Positions 1 to 7,520 are shown, counted from the first letter of the stretch. The stretch is 9,474 bases of DNA from an uncultured Rhodobacter sp. (GCA_937901435.1 CALGTJ010000291.1:1-9474), one strand, 5' to 3'. Notes: generated by a model not told the origin, from the letters alone. Made by a program: numbers and translations.

Positions 1-9
1 ATGCGGAAT

Positions 10-40
10 TTGACGCCAATACCGCAGAAATTTGTGTAAT
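10..40 (+). promoter_or_regulatory. possible sigma-70-type promoter ahead of the operon
   Basis: A TTGACG hexamer (10-15) resembles a -35 box. A TGTAAT hexamer (35-40) resembles a -10 box with one mismatch to TATAAT. The spacer is 19 bases, longer than the ideal 17, so this is only a candidate. It lies about 85 bases upstream of the chosen regulator start. The window begins just before it, so a better promoter could lie outside. No convincing pair of Pho-box repeats (CTGTCAT-like) is visible nearby. Confidence 0.27.
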
Positions 41-69
41 AAATGTTTGGTCGCTCAGAAAAAAATGTT
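41..69 (+). repeat. direct repeat AAATGTT, 22-base period, possible operator
   Basis: The heptamer AAATGTT occurs at 41-47 and again at 63-69. The start-to-start distance is 22 bases, about two helical turns, so both copies would face the same side of the DNA. The pair lies just downstream of the candidate -10 box and upstream of the GlpR-type regulator gene. DeoR-family repressors often bind repeated short sites near their own promoters, so an autoregulatory operator is a reasonable guess. The region is AT-rich, and a heptamer could recur by chance. Confidence 0.22.
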
Positions 70-124
70 GCTTTGTGGCTTTTACGCGTTTAGCGTCTCG
101 GAGTGGATTCTGCTGGGGACTGCG

Positions 125-904
125 ATGTCGCTTAAAAAACAAAAAAGACGCGAAGCGATCTCGGCTCTTGTGCTTGAGCAGGGGGCCGCGACCGTCGGTT
201 CGCTTGCCGAGCAACTCAACGTGTCCATGCAAACAATCCGCCGCGATGTTGATGTGTTGTGCGAAGGCGACATGTTGCACCGTCTGCATGGCCGGATAGA
301 GCTCAGCAAAGAATTCCTGAACACACCTTTTGACCAGCGCACCGATACAAACCCGCTGGGAAAGCAGGCGATTGGCGAAGCAGCCGCGCGCCTGATCCCC
401 GATGGCACGACCTTGTTTTTCTCTATTGGATCTACCCCGCTGAGTGTGGCCAACGCCTTGCGCCGCCGGAAAAACCTGACCGTAATTACCAACAACCTGA
501 ATGTGGCAATGGCGCTGAGCGATGAGCTTTCAAATCGCATCATTATTCCCGAAGGAGAGTTGCGTCTGCCGGACCGCGATATTCTAGGGAGTGATGTCCT
601 AGAGTTTTTTGGGCGCTACAGGGCCGAATTTGCTGTTTTTGGTGTGGCTGGCGTTGACCTGGACGGCAGTCTTTTGGAGTTCCACTCTGCTGAAGCGCGT
701 GTGCGTGAGAAAATTCGTGCCAATGCGCTGAAATCTCTCTTGGTTGTCGATCAGTCGAAGTTTGGGCGTCAGGCCCCGGCCTTGAGCGGCAATATTTCAG
801 GGATTGATACAATCATAATGGATCGGCGCCCAGGGCCTGCGTTCACCACGCTGCTTGATCCAATCGAAAACAGGCTGGTGATAGCCGAAGGAGAAGTGAA
901 ATGA
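125..904 (+). CDS. glpR: DeoR-family transcriptional repressor, GlpR type
   Basis: This is a 259-residue cytoplasmic DNA-binding regulator, normal length for the DeoR family. An N-terminal winged helix-turn-helix (about residues 5-58) contains the family signature around VSMQTIRRDVDVL, followed by LHRLHG. The usual HGG of the family reads HGR here. The C-terminal sugar-phosphate-sensing domain (about 78-235) carries SIGSTP (100-105), TNNLNVA (122-128), GVDLDGSLLEF (176-186) and LVVDQSKFG (206-214). These closely follow E. coli GlpR, the repressor relieved by glycerol-3-phosphate. The ATG at 125 was chosen because it begins the conserved domain and has GGGGA at 115-119; the frame is open back to position 32 but that part has no family resemblance. 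The stop overlaps the next start as ATGA. Expected role: repress this operon until G3P accumulates. The G3P ligand is inferred from similarity and neighbours. Confidence 0.9.
   Translation: MSLKKQKRREAISALVLEQGAATVGSLAEQLNVSMQTIRRDVDVLCEGDMLHRLHGRIELSKEFLNTPFDQRTDTNPLGKQAIGEAAARLIPDGTTLFFSIGSTPLSVANALRRRKNLTVITNNLNVAMALSDELSNRIIIPEGELRLPDRDILGSDVLEFFGRYRAEFAVFGVAGVDLDGSLLEFHSAEARVREKIRANALKSLLVVDQSKFGRQAPALSGNISGIDTIIMDRRPGPAFTTLLDPIENRLVIAEGEVK
888..893 (+). promoter_or_regulatory. ribosome binding site for ugpC, inside the end of glpR
   Basis: AAGGAG sits seven bases before the ATG at 901, within the last codons of glpR. Together with the ATGA overlap it supports the ugpC start and translational coupling between regulator and ATPase gene. 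Confidence 0.7.
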
Positions 905-1920
905 CGACAGCGCCCATGGTAGTGCTCAAAGATATCGCCAAACGCTGGAATGGTCAGCTTGGAGTCGAAGGAATATCATTGGATATTCCCGAGGGCAGCT
1001 TTACGGCACTTCTTGGTCCATCAGGCTGCGGTAAATCCACGACATTGCGCCTGCTTGCAGGGCTGGAATTGCCTGACGAGGGTACGATCCTGATCGATGG
1101 CAAGGACGTGACAACCAGCGCCGCATCGGACCGCAACCTGTCAATGGTATTTCAATCATATGCGTTGTTCCCGCATCTGTCGGTGGCTGAAAACGTCGTA
1201 TTTGGCCTCAAGGTGCGGCGGGTTCCAAAACAAGAGCGCCAGGAAAAGCTGCACCGTGCTTTGGAAATCACAGGATTGCTTGGTTATGAGAATCGCAAGC
1301 CGGGGGAGCTTTCTGGTGGACAACGCCAGCGGGTCGCGCTTGCCCGCGCTATCGTTGCGGGCCAGCGTCTTTGTTTGATGGATGAGCCGCTGTCGAATCT
1401 CGATGCAAAGCTGCGCAACTCGGTGCGCAAGGACATCAAGAAACTACAGCGTGATCTCGGCATTACCGTAATCTACGTCACCCACGACCAGACCGAAGCG
1501 ATGAGCATGGCCGACACAGTTGTCTTGATGAAAGATGGTTACATTCAGCAAGTTGGTACGCCCAACGACCTTTACAGTAACCCCAACAATACCTTCGTGG
1601 CCGAATTCGTTGGTGCGCCGCCGATGGCATTGATTGAGTCGTCTATTTTGGGTGGGTTTGGTGAGGATAAAACCATCGGGATCAGAGCCGAGAATATCCA
1701 AATTGTTCCCAAGGGCGAAGGCCGGATGAGCTGCATTGTAAATGAAAGCGAATTCCTGGGAGCGGAGACTTTGATTGGACTGGACCATGAGGGTGCCAGG
1801 GGGCTATGCGTGCTCAAGCCCGGTCTGTCAATGGTGGCTGAAGGCAATGAGATCGACATCAATTTCCACGACGAACACCTGCACGTCTTTGACGCTGCAG
1901 GCCACCGGCTGGTGCGATAA
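901..1920 (+). CDS. ugpC: ABC transporter ATP-binding protein, UgpC/MalK family
   Basis: This 339-residue protein is the cytoplasmic ATPase that would power import of glycerol-3-phosphate or glycerophosphodiesters. All nucleotide-binding motifs are intact: Walker A GPSGCGKST (39-47), Q-loop Gln85, signature LSGGQ (137-141), Walker B LCLMDEP (157-163) with catalytic Glu162, D-loop SNLD (165-168) and switch His195 in VTHDQTEA. About residues 235-339 form the MalK-type C-terminal TOBE/OB-fold regulatory domain, including GIRAENI (260-266). The protein is slightly shorter than E. coli UgpC. MalK-type ATPases serving different sugars look alike, so the substrate is inferred from the GlpR, UgpB, phosphodiesterase and GlpD neighbours. 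Here the ATPase gene comes first among the transporter genes, unlike the E. coli order ugpBAEC. Confidence 0.9.
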   Translation: MTTAPMVVLKDIAKRWNGQLGVEGISLDIPEGSFTALLGPSGCGKSTTLRLLAGLELPDEGTILIDGKDVTTSAASDRNLSMVFQSYALFPHLSVAENVVFGLKVRRVPKQERQEKLHRALEITGLLGYENRKPGELSGGQRQRVALARAIVAGQRLCLMDEPLSNLDAKLRNSVRKDIKKLQRDLGITVIYVTHDQTEAMSMADTVVLMKDGYIQQVGTPNDLYSNPNNTFVAEFVGAPPMALIESSILGGFGEDKTIGIRAENIQIVPKGEGRMSCIVNESEFLGAETLIGLDHEGARGLCVLKPGLSMVAEGNEIDINFHDEHLHVFDAAGHRLVR

Positions 1921-1970
1921 TTACCGCGCAGTCAAAAAGTAAGACCAAGATTAAGAACCACTAAAAAACC

Positions 1971-1977
1971 AAAGGAG
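1971..1977 (+). promoter_or_regulatory. strong ribosome binding site for ugpB in an A-rich leader
   Basis: AAAGGAG lies six bases before the ATG at 1984. The 63-base gap after ugpC is A-rich with no obvious hairpin, an open leader that suits high translation of a binding protein. The site fixes the ugpB start. Confidence 0.7.
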
Positions 1978-1983
1978 AAAGAC

Positions 1984-3252
1984 ATGGAACTATTTTCAAC
2001 AAAAGGACTGGGGCTGGCCACTGTAATGGCAACTGGCCTTGCCGTACCGGCGATGGCCGAAACGGAACTGACGATGTACTACCCGATTGCTGTGGGTGGG
2101 GCATTGACTGAAGTGGTCGACGGAATTGTTGCCGATTTCGAAGCCGCCAACCCCGATATCAGCGTAAACGCAATTTATTCAGGCAACTATGATGACACCC
2201 GCGTGCGGGCATTGTCAGCGCTGGCTTCGGGTGAGCCTGCGCAGCTTGCAGTGATGTTTTCCATTGATGCCTACGACCTGATCGAACAGGATCTTATTTT
2301 GCCATTCGATGATGTCGCAACATCGGACGCTGACAAAGCGTGGCTGGGAAGTTTTTACCCAGCGCTGATGGCAAATGGCACTATCGAAGGTAAGACTTGG
2401 GGCATTCCGTTCCAGCGGTCAACGATTGTTGCATATTATAACAAGGACATGTTCCGTGCGGCTGGCCTCGACCCTGAAGCCCCGCCAAAAACTTGGGACG
2501 AAATGATTGCAATGGGCAAGGCCCTGACCAACGATGGAACCTATGGTTTGATGATCCCATCAACTGGCTATCCCTATTGGATGTTCCAGGCACTGGCGAT
2601 CCAGAACGGCAAAGAGGTGATGTCAAAAGATGGCCTGACCACATATTTCGACGACGAAACCGTTATTGAGACACTTGAGTTCTGGCAGTCCCTGTCTGGC
2701 GAGCACGGCATCATGCCTGACGGCACTGTTGAATGGGGCACATTGCGCCAGGCGTTCCTTGAAGGTCAGACCGCGATGATGTGGCACTCCACCGGCAATC
2801 TGACAACCGTGAAAAACAACGCCAGCTTTGATTTCGGTGTTGCCGAGCTGCCGGGCAATGTTCGTCTTGGTTCGCCGACCGGTGGTGGCAACTTCTACAT
2901 GTTCAAGGACACAACAGATGAGGAACGCGCCGCGGCCCTGAAACTGATGCAGTTCATGACATCGCCCGAGCAGGCAGCCGCCTGGTCAATCGGCACAGGT
3001 TACATGGGTGTTTCACCTGCGGCCTACGAAACCGAAGCGCTGAAAGCCTATGTCGCTGATTTTCCACCGGCACTTGTCGCGCGCAACCAGCTTGAAAACG
3101 CCGTTGCTGAGTTTTCGACATTTGAGACTGCCCGCGTGCGTGACGGTCTGAACAACGCCATTCAATCGGCGCTGACCGGATCGAAAACGGCTGCTGAGGC
3201 TTTGGGCGAAGCCCAGGCTGCAGCCGAGCGCCTGTTGGCTGCCTATCAATAA
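1984..3252 (+). CDS. ugpB: periplasmic solute-binding protein, UgpB-like (family 1)
   Basis: This 422-residue extracellular binding protein captures substrate and delivers it to the membrane permeases. A signal peptide is visible: a hydrophobic stretch (about 8-22) ending in AMA, with likely cleavage after Ala25. The n-region is weak, with Glu2 and only one lysine. The mature protein has the family 1 bilobed pattern: GNYDDT (67-72), matching GNYEQN of E. coli UgpB; IPFQRSTIVAYYNKD (141-155); a glycine-rich GGGNFYMF segment (300-307), where UgpB has its own ligand-proximal glycines; TGYMGVS (338-344); and an arginine-bearing FETARVRDGL near 380-389 that aligns with the UgpB segment holding its ligand arginine. 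There is no lipobox cysteine, so it should be soluble in the periplasm. G3P or glycerophosphodiester as ligand is inferred from similarity and operon; other polyols or sugars are not excluded. Confidence 0.85.
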   Translation: MELFSTKGLGLATVMATGLAVPAMAETELTMYYPIAVGGALTEVVDGIVADFEAANPDISVNAIYSGNYDDTRVRALSALASGEPAQLAVMFSIDAYDLIEQDLILPFDDVATSDADKAWLGSFYPALMANGTIEGKTWGIPFQRSTIVAYYNKDMFRAAGLDPEAPPKTWDEMIAMGKALTNDGTYGLMIPSTGYPYWMFQALAIQNGKEVMSKDGLTTYFDDETVIETLEFWQSLSGEHGIMPDGTVEWGTLRQAFLEGQTAMMWHSTGNLTTVKNNASFDFGVAELPGNVRLGSPTGGGNFYMFKDTTDEERAAALKLMQFMTSPEQAAAWSIGTGYMGVSPAAYETEALKAYVADFPPALVARNQLENAVAEFSTFETARVRDGLNNAIQSALTGSKTAAEALGEAQAAAERLLAAYQ

Positions 3253-3268
3253 CTAAAAATCCCCGGCT

Positions 3269-3293
3269 GGGCTGGTGCACATCGCATCGGCCC
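3269..3293 (+). promoter_or_regulatory. intercistronic stem-loop after ugpB
   Basis: GGGCTGGTGC (3269-3278) pairs with GCATCGGCCC (3284-3293) around a five-base loop ACATC. This gives ten contiguous pairs with two G-U wobbles. No run of T follows, so it is unlikely to be a strong intrinsic terminator. It starts 17 bases after the ugpB stop and ends 43 bases before ugpA. A hairpin here can protect the 3' end of the binding-protein message, giving more UgpB than permease, as known for malE. That role is inferred. Confidence 0.5.
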
Positions 3294-3336
3294 TACCAAC
3301 TTCTTACATGCCAAATCTGAACATCGGAGACGCGCT

Positions 3337-4230
3337 ATGTCCGCTCACGCCAATCTCGAACGTCGCAGGCAAGCCATATATGGCTGGTTGCTTCTGTCGC
3401 CCGCAGCGGTGTTGCTCACGGTTTTTGCCTTCTACCCGTCTATCGCGACCCTCTGGTCGTCCTTGTTTTCGCGGCATACCCGCCGCAACCCCAGTGAGTT
3501 TGTTGGCACAGAAAACTATGCCGATCTTTTTGCGGACCCCACATTTTGGCTGGTGGCGAAAAATAACCTGTTTTACGCGGGCGTCACGATCCCAGTTTCG
3601 ATTTTCATTGCGCTTTCAATGGCGCTTTGGGCCAACTCCAAGATCTAGGCGCGGGGGTTTGTGCGTACCGCCTATTTCACACCGACCGTCTTGCCGATGA
3701 TTGCCGCTGCCAACCTTTGGCTGTTTTTCTACACGCCGGGTCTGGGCGTATTGGATCAAATTGGCAGCCTGTTTGGCCTGCCGTCGGTCAACTGGCTGGG
3801 GCAGCCTGAAACTGCGCTATGGGCGATCATCATCGTGACAATCTGGAAAGAAGCCGGGTTTTTCATGATTTTCTATCTCGCGGCATTGCAAACAATTCCT
3901 GTGGATCTCAAGGAAGCGGCAGACATCGAGGGCACCAGCCGCTGGACCTATACGCGCCGCATCGTGTTGCCGCTGCTGATGCCGACAACGCTGTTTATTG
4001 CCGTCAACGCGATGATCAACTCGGTCAAGCTGATCGACCACCTGTTCATCCTGACCAAGGGTGGGCCGTCGGACGCCAGCAAGCTGATCCTCTATTACAT
4101 CTGGGAAATGGCATTCGCATTCTTTGACGCGCCACATGCGGCGGCCATTACGGTCCTTGTTATTGCAGTGCTGGGCGTCGTGGCTGCGGTACAGTTCTTG
4201 TACCTCGACAGAAGGACACACTACCAATGA
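3337..4230 (+). pseudogene. ugpA: ABC permease UgpA, split by an in-frame amber codon
   Basis: This frame would encode the first membrane permease of the importer. Read through a single TAG at 3646-3648 (codon 104), it is 297 codons, close to E. coli UgpA (295 residues), with no frameshift. Before the stop are two membrane segments (about 16-40 and 78-99), ending KI. After it the frame resumes as ARGFVRTAYFTPTVLPM, a conserved UgpA region, then about four segments (about 112-131, 160-183, 210-228, 268-290) and the EAA loop EAADIEGTSRWTYTRRIVLP (194-213), which contacts the ATPase. GGAGA at 3326-3330 supports the ATG at 3337. The end overlaps ugpE as ATGA. The 103-residue product should be non-functional alone. 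A GTG (3661) or ATG (3697) could restart translation, but neither has a good ribosome site. Homologs usually have a basic residue after KI, so AAG or CAG to TAG is a plausible single change. A sequencing error is possible. Confidence 0.85.
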
Positions 4231-5036
4231 AGAGCTTCACCAAATTCATGGACAGCTTCGGCGCAATCCTTCTGGCTGTTATTTGGATTGCGCCACTGTT
4301 GTTTGCCTTCTGGGCTGCAACGCATTCGACCTCTGATGCGGTGAACCTCAAACTGTTTTCGCCTTGGACGCTGGATAACTTCCGTGTCGCCTGGAGCGGT
4401 GCGCCCTGGCTAAAGTATTTCTTCAATACATTCATGCTGGTGACGGTGATCCTGATTGGCCAATTTTTCCTGACCACGCTTGCAGGGTTCGCCTTTGCGC
4501 AACTCCGGTTTCCCGGCAAGGACTTCGTATTCATCCTGGTCCTGATGCAGCTGTTCATCCTGCCCGAAGTCCTGATCGTGGAAAACTATGCGATGGTGTC
4601 CCGGCTCGGGTTGTTTGACAGCATCCTTGGCGTCGGCATGCCCTATATGGCGTCGGCCTTCGGCATCTTCTTGATGCGGCAGTCATTCAAAGGCGTGCCG
4701 ATCGAATTGCACGAAGCTGCGCGGATCGAAGGCTGTGGGCTGCTTGGTATCCTGTGGCGGGTTTACGTGCCGCTGGCAAAGCCAACCTATCTTGCCTATG
4801 CGCTGGTGTCGGTTTCGACCCACTGGAATAACTTCCTGTGGCCGCTGATTGTGACCAATTCACCGGAAACACGCCCCTTGACGGTCGGCCTGTCGATCTT
4901 TGGCGCTCCCGAAAACGGTGTGGATATCAGCATCATTTCGGCCGCCACGCTCATGTCTGTTGCCCCGCTGCTCATCGCATTCCTGATCTTCCAACGCCAG
5001 TTCGTTCAGTCCTTCCTGCGGGCTGGTATCAAATGA
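4227..5036 (+). CDS. ugpE: ABC transporter permease, UgpE type
   Basis: This 269-residue inner-membrane protein is the second permease half of the importer, slightly shorter than E. coli UgpE (281). Six membrane segments can be read at roughly residues 11-31, 66-92, 99-118, 136-150, 186-208 and 236-255. The EAA loop ELHEAARIEGCGLLGILWRV (160-179) followed by YVPLAKPT, with its conserved glycine, identifies the ATPase-contact site. The C-terminus FVQSFLRAGIK resembles the family ending. The start overlaps the ugpA stop as ATGA, with AAGGA at 4212-4216, so translation probably depends partly on ribosomes finishing ugpA. The amber codon upstream could therefore lower UgpE as well. The gene itself is intact. 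UgpE and other carbohydrate permeases (MalG family) are similar, so the substrate is read from context. Confidence 0.88.
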   Translation: MKSFTKFMDSFGAILLAVIWIAPLLFAFWAATHSTSDAVNLKLFSPWTLDNFRVAWSGAPWLKYFFNTFMLVTVILIGQFFLTTLAGFAFAQLRFPGKDFVFILVLMQLFILPEVLIVENYAMVSRLGLFDSILGVGMPYMASAFGIFLMRQSFKGVPIELHEAARIEGCGLLGILWRVYVPLAKPTYLAYALVSVSTHWNNFLWPLIVTNSPETRPLTVGLSIFGAPENGVDISIISAATLMSVAPLLIAFLIFQRQFVQSFLRAGIK

Positions 5037-5824
5037 CCGCAATCCTTCAGATCACTGACACACATATTGTTGCGGAAGGTAAGCTCGTTTCGGGTCAGCT
5101 GGAAACGGCTGCGCCACTGACGCGGTTGGTCGACCAGATTGCGTCGATCAGACATCAGATCGGTCCAATTGATGCGGTCATCGTCAGCGGCGATCTGAGC
5201 GATGACGGTAGCGAAGCAAGCTATGCCCGGTTCAAGAGGCTGCTCGCCCCGCTTGACCTGCCCACCTATGTAATACCGGGCAATCACGATATTCGTGAAC
5301 CTTTACGCCGGGCGTTCGCGAGCGATCTTCCCGTGGCTGGACCATTGAACTGGGCGCGTAAGGAGGGGGATATCCACCTGATTGGCCTTGACACTTTGGT
5401 TGAGGGGCATGGTCATGGCACTTTGAGCCCTGAGACCTTGGCGTTTCTTGGGGATGCACTTGCAAGAGCGGATGGCTCAGCCGTTTTGTTGGCGCTGCAT
5501 CATCCGCCCTTTGCCAGTGGTATCAACTTCATGGATGCAATCGGTCTGACAAATGCGCTGCAATTGCGTGACGCCGTGGCTGGCTACAAAGGTGAATTGC
5601 GGATGGTTTGTGGACACATCCATAGCATGATGGTGCACAATGTTGGCGGGCATACCGCAATCTCTGCGCCGTCGCCATGCAGCACATTCGCTTTTGATCA
5701 CAGGACAGATGCGCCTGTCGGCTATCTTATCCAAGACGATGGCTGTGTGTTGCACCGATGGGACGCGGGGTTCCAATCAATCCGCATCGGACCAGAGGCC
5801 GGATCGGGCCCTTTTCCCTTCTAG
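5033..5824 (+). CDS. binuclear metallophosphoesterase, GpdQ/CpdA-like glycerophosphodiesterase
   Basis: This 263-residue cytoplasmic enzyme belongs to the calcineurin-like metallophosphoesterases, class III cyclic-nucleotide phosphodiesterase/GpdQ branch. All metal-ligand motifs are present: DTH (Asp9, His11), GD (Asp54), GNHD (Asn84, His85), LHHPP (His156) and GHIH (His195, His197). Several fall at nearly the same residue numbers as in Enterobacter GpdQ (274 residues). No signal peptide is visible. The likely reaction is hydrolysis of glycerophosphodiesters such as glycerophosphocholine or glycerophosphoethanolamine to glycerol-3-phosphate plus the alcohol, supplying GlpD. The ATG at 5033 overlaps the ugpE stop as ATGA. 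The frame is open further upstream, but that part overlaps ugpE and lacks family sequence. A cyclic AMP phosphodiesterase is the main alternative; the operon favours glycerophosphodiesters. It would stand in for the unrelated TIM-barrel UgpQ of E. coli. Confidence 0.83.
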   Translation: MTAILQITDTHIVAEGKLVSGQLETAAPLTRLVDQIASIRHQIGPIDAVIVSGDLSDDGSEASYARFKRLLAPLDLPTYVIPGNHDIREPLRRAFASDLPVAGPLNWARKEGDIHLIGLDTLVEGHGHGTLSPETLAFLGDALARADGSAVLLALHHPPFASGINFMDAIGLTNALQLRDAVAGYKGELRMVCGHIHSMMVHNVGGHTAISAPSPCSTFAFDHRTDAPVGYLIQDDGCVLHRWDAGFQSIRIGPEAGSGPFPF

Positions 5825-5852
5825 CCGTCTTACATGAAAGAAAGCAAAACCG

Positions 5853-7508
5853 ATGAATGAACCACATGTACTCCAGATTATGATACATATCGCAGGTGCT
5901 GCGGCCCTGCTGATCTGGGCTGTGCGATTGGTCCGCACCGGGGTCGAACGCGGTTTTGCAGCACCCATGCGCATCTGGCTGCGCCATTCAGCCAAGAACA
6001 GATTGCTTGCAGCTGGGACCGGAATCGGCGCTGCTGTTTTGCTGCAAAGCGCCACTGCGGTTGCGGTTCTAGTGTCCAACTTTATCTCCAAAGGAGGGGT
6101 TGTGACGGCGACCGGTCTGGCGATCTTGCTGGGCGCTGATGTTGGCTCCGCCTTGGTGACGCAGCTTTTGATGGTGCGGCAACCCATTCTGATCCCGCTG
6201 CTGCTTATTGTTGGAGTCGTGGTTTTTTTGCGTGGTGAAGGCAGCAATACACGCCAGACTGGCCGCATTCTGATCGGGCTTGCGCTGATCTTTGTGTCGC
6301 TGGATATGATCCGCAGCGCCACTGAACCGATGATATTAAATACGGGCACGCAGGCCATCATGGCCTATCTCGGTCGTGATTTGCTGACTGCTTTCCTCAT
6401 TGGCGCTGTGTTCGCATGGGGTGTTCACTCCAGCGTTGCGGCGGTGTTGCTATTTGTCACCTTGGCCGGGCAATCCATATTGCCCAGCCCGGCCGCCGCA
6501 GCCATGATCCTGGGGGCCAATCTGGGCGGTGGGTTAATCGCATTCGTTCTCACCTATTCAGCGCCGCTTGCGTCGCGGCGGATGGTCATGGCGAATTTGC
6601 TCTTGCGGGGTGGGGGGGCCGTGCTGGTGGTTCTGGTGATTGCGGCAATGCCGGAGCTGTTGACCCAGCTTGGAGCGACGCCGGCCCGGCAATCCATCAA
6701 TCTACATCTCGCCTTCAATGTGGCTTTGGCAATCGTGGCGCTGCCTTTTGTGGGGCCAATCACAACAGCCTTCTCCTATTTCATGGCCGAAAAAACTGGC
6801 CCAAGCGGTGCTCTGGATGTCACCAGCGCGCTTGATCCTGCCCTGCTGGATCGCCCGCAACGTGCGGTTGATAGTGCTGCGCGTGAATTGCTTGGAATGG
6901 GCCAAAAGATCGAACAGATGCTGATCGCGGTCGATCCCCTATATGATCAGTGGAATGTTACCACCGCCAGCATGATCGCGGATCAGGACAAAGCGATCAA
7001 ACAGACCCACCTGGATATCAAACTTTATCTTGCACGGCTTGGCCAAAAGGGAATGGATGAGGATCTGAGTCGCCGCTCGCTAGAACTCGCCTCGATTTCA
7101 TCCAGCCTTGATTCCGCCTCAGATGCTATTACACGGACCATGCTGGACCTCGCTGAGCGTCTTCATCGGCAAAAGCTCCAGTTTTCGCAGCAAGGGCGGG
7201 ATGAAATTAGGAATTTCACCGACCGGGTCCAAAGCAATGCGAAGCTGGCGTTGAATGTCATGATGAACCAAAACCCGGCTGAAGCGCGCGCGCTGGTGGC
7301 CGCAAAGGATAAGGTACGCAAGGTCGAACAGAAACTACAGCGTAGCCATATTGGTAGATTGCGCGAAGGCTTGGTTGAAAGTATCGAAACCAGCAACATC
7401 CATCAGGAAACGCTCCGGGCACTCAAGCAGGTCAACAACGCATTTTCGATGGTTGGATACCCGATACTTCACAAGTCTGGGGACTTGCTGAAAAGTCGCC
7501 TGGCTTAG
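5853..7508 (+). CDS. Na/Pi-cotransporter family protein with PhoU-like C-terminal domain
   Basis: This is a 551-residue inner-membrane protein. The N-terminal half (about 8-310) has eight or so hydrophobic segments arranged as two repeats. Repeat one contains LLQSATAVAVLVSNF (63-77) then LLGADVGSA (92-100). Repeat two contains VHSSVAAVLLF (191-201) then ILGANLGGG (219-227). These match the paired QSS-type motifs of the NptA/YjbB/SLC34 fold, though the second glutamine is His192 here. About residues 330-551 are soluble, helical and charged, fitting the PhoU-like tail found in bacterial members. The start lies 28 bases after the phosphodiesterase stop, with only a weak GAAAG-type ribosome site. 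The role is phosphate movement across the membrane. Members have been reported as sodium-driven importers and as phosphate exporters (E. coli YjbB). Next to glpD, export of phosphate freed during G3P catabolism is the attractive inference, but direction cannot be read from sequence. Confidence 0.82.
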   Translation: MNEPHVLQIMIHIAGAAALLIWAVRLVRTGVERGFAAPMRIWLRHSAKNRLLAAGTGIGAAVLLQSATAVAVLVSNFISKGGVVTATGLAILLGADVGSALVTQLLMVRQPILIPLLLIVGVVVFLRGEGSNTRQTGRILIGLALIFVSLDMIRSATEPMILNTGTQAIMAYLGRDLLTAFLIGAVFAWGVHSSVAAVLLFVTLAGQSILPSPAAAAMILGANLGGGLIAFVLTYSAPLASRRMVMANLLLRGGGAVLVVLVIAAMPELLTQLGATPARQSINLHLAFNVALAIVALPFVGPITTAFSYFMAEKTGPSGALDVTSALDPALLDRPQRAVDSAARELLGMGQKIEQMLIAVDPLYDQWNVTTASMIADQDKAIKQTHLDIKLYLARLGQKGMDEDLSRRSLELASISSSLDSASDAITRTMLDLAERLHRQKLQFSQQGRDEIRNFTDRVQSNAKLALNVMMNQNPAEARALVAAKDKVRKVEQKLQRSHIGRLREGLVESIETSNIHQETLRALKQVNNAFSMVGYPILHKSGDLLKSRLA

Positions 7509-7520
7509 ACTGGATCGCGC

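Noticed and set aside
32..124. In-frame N-terminal extension of the regulator
   Set aside because: The 31 extra residues have no DeoR-family character and cover the likely promoter region; the ATG at 125 gives a normal-length protein.
1..124. Pho box controlling the operon
   Set aside because: I looked for two CTGTCAT-like repeats spaced by four bases and saw none; the region may be cut by the window edge.
3646..3648. Amber codon read as a special amino acid (pyrrolysine-like recoding)
   Set aside because: UgpA has no known use for such a residue, TAG terminates two other genes in the window, and no downstream element or recoding gene is visible.
3627..3809. Alternative + strand frame crossing the amber codon, suggesting a programmed frameshift bypass
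   Set aside because: The original frame resumes right after the TAG with family-matching residues, so no frame change is needed; the overlapping frame has no family resemblance.
4838..5032. In-frame upstream extension of the phosphodiesterase gene by 65 codons
   Set aside because: It overlaps the conserved end of ugpE in another frame, shows no metallophosphoesterase sequence, and the ATGA junction at 5033 is a natural start.
5834..5860. Eight-codon frame (MKESKTDE) overlapping the Na/Pi gene start
   Set aside because: It has no ribosome binding site and is far too short to tell from chance; a leader-peptide role cannot be supported from one sequence.
5777..6361. 194-codon open frame on the - strand
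   Set aside because: It lies wholly antisense to the phosphodiesterase end and the Na/Pi gene, has low-complexity Thr/Ser/Arg/Pro-rich sequence, and matches the usual shadow of GC-rich coding DNA.
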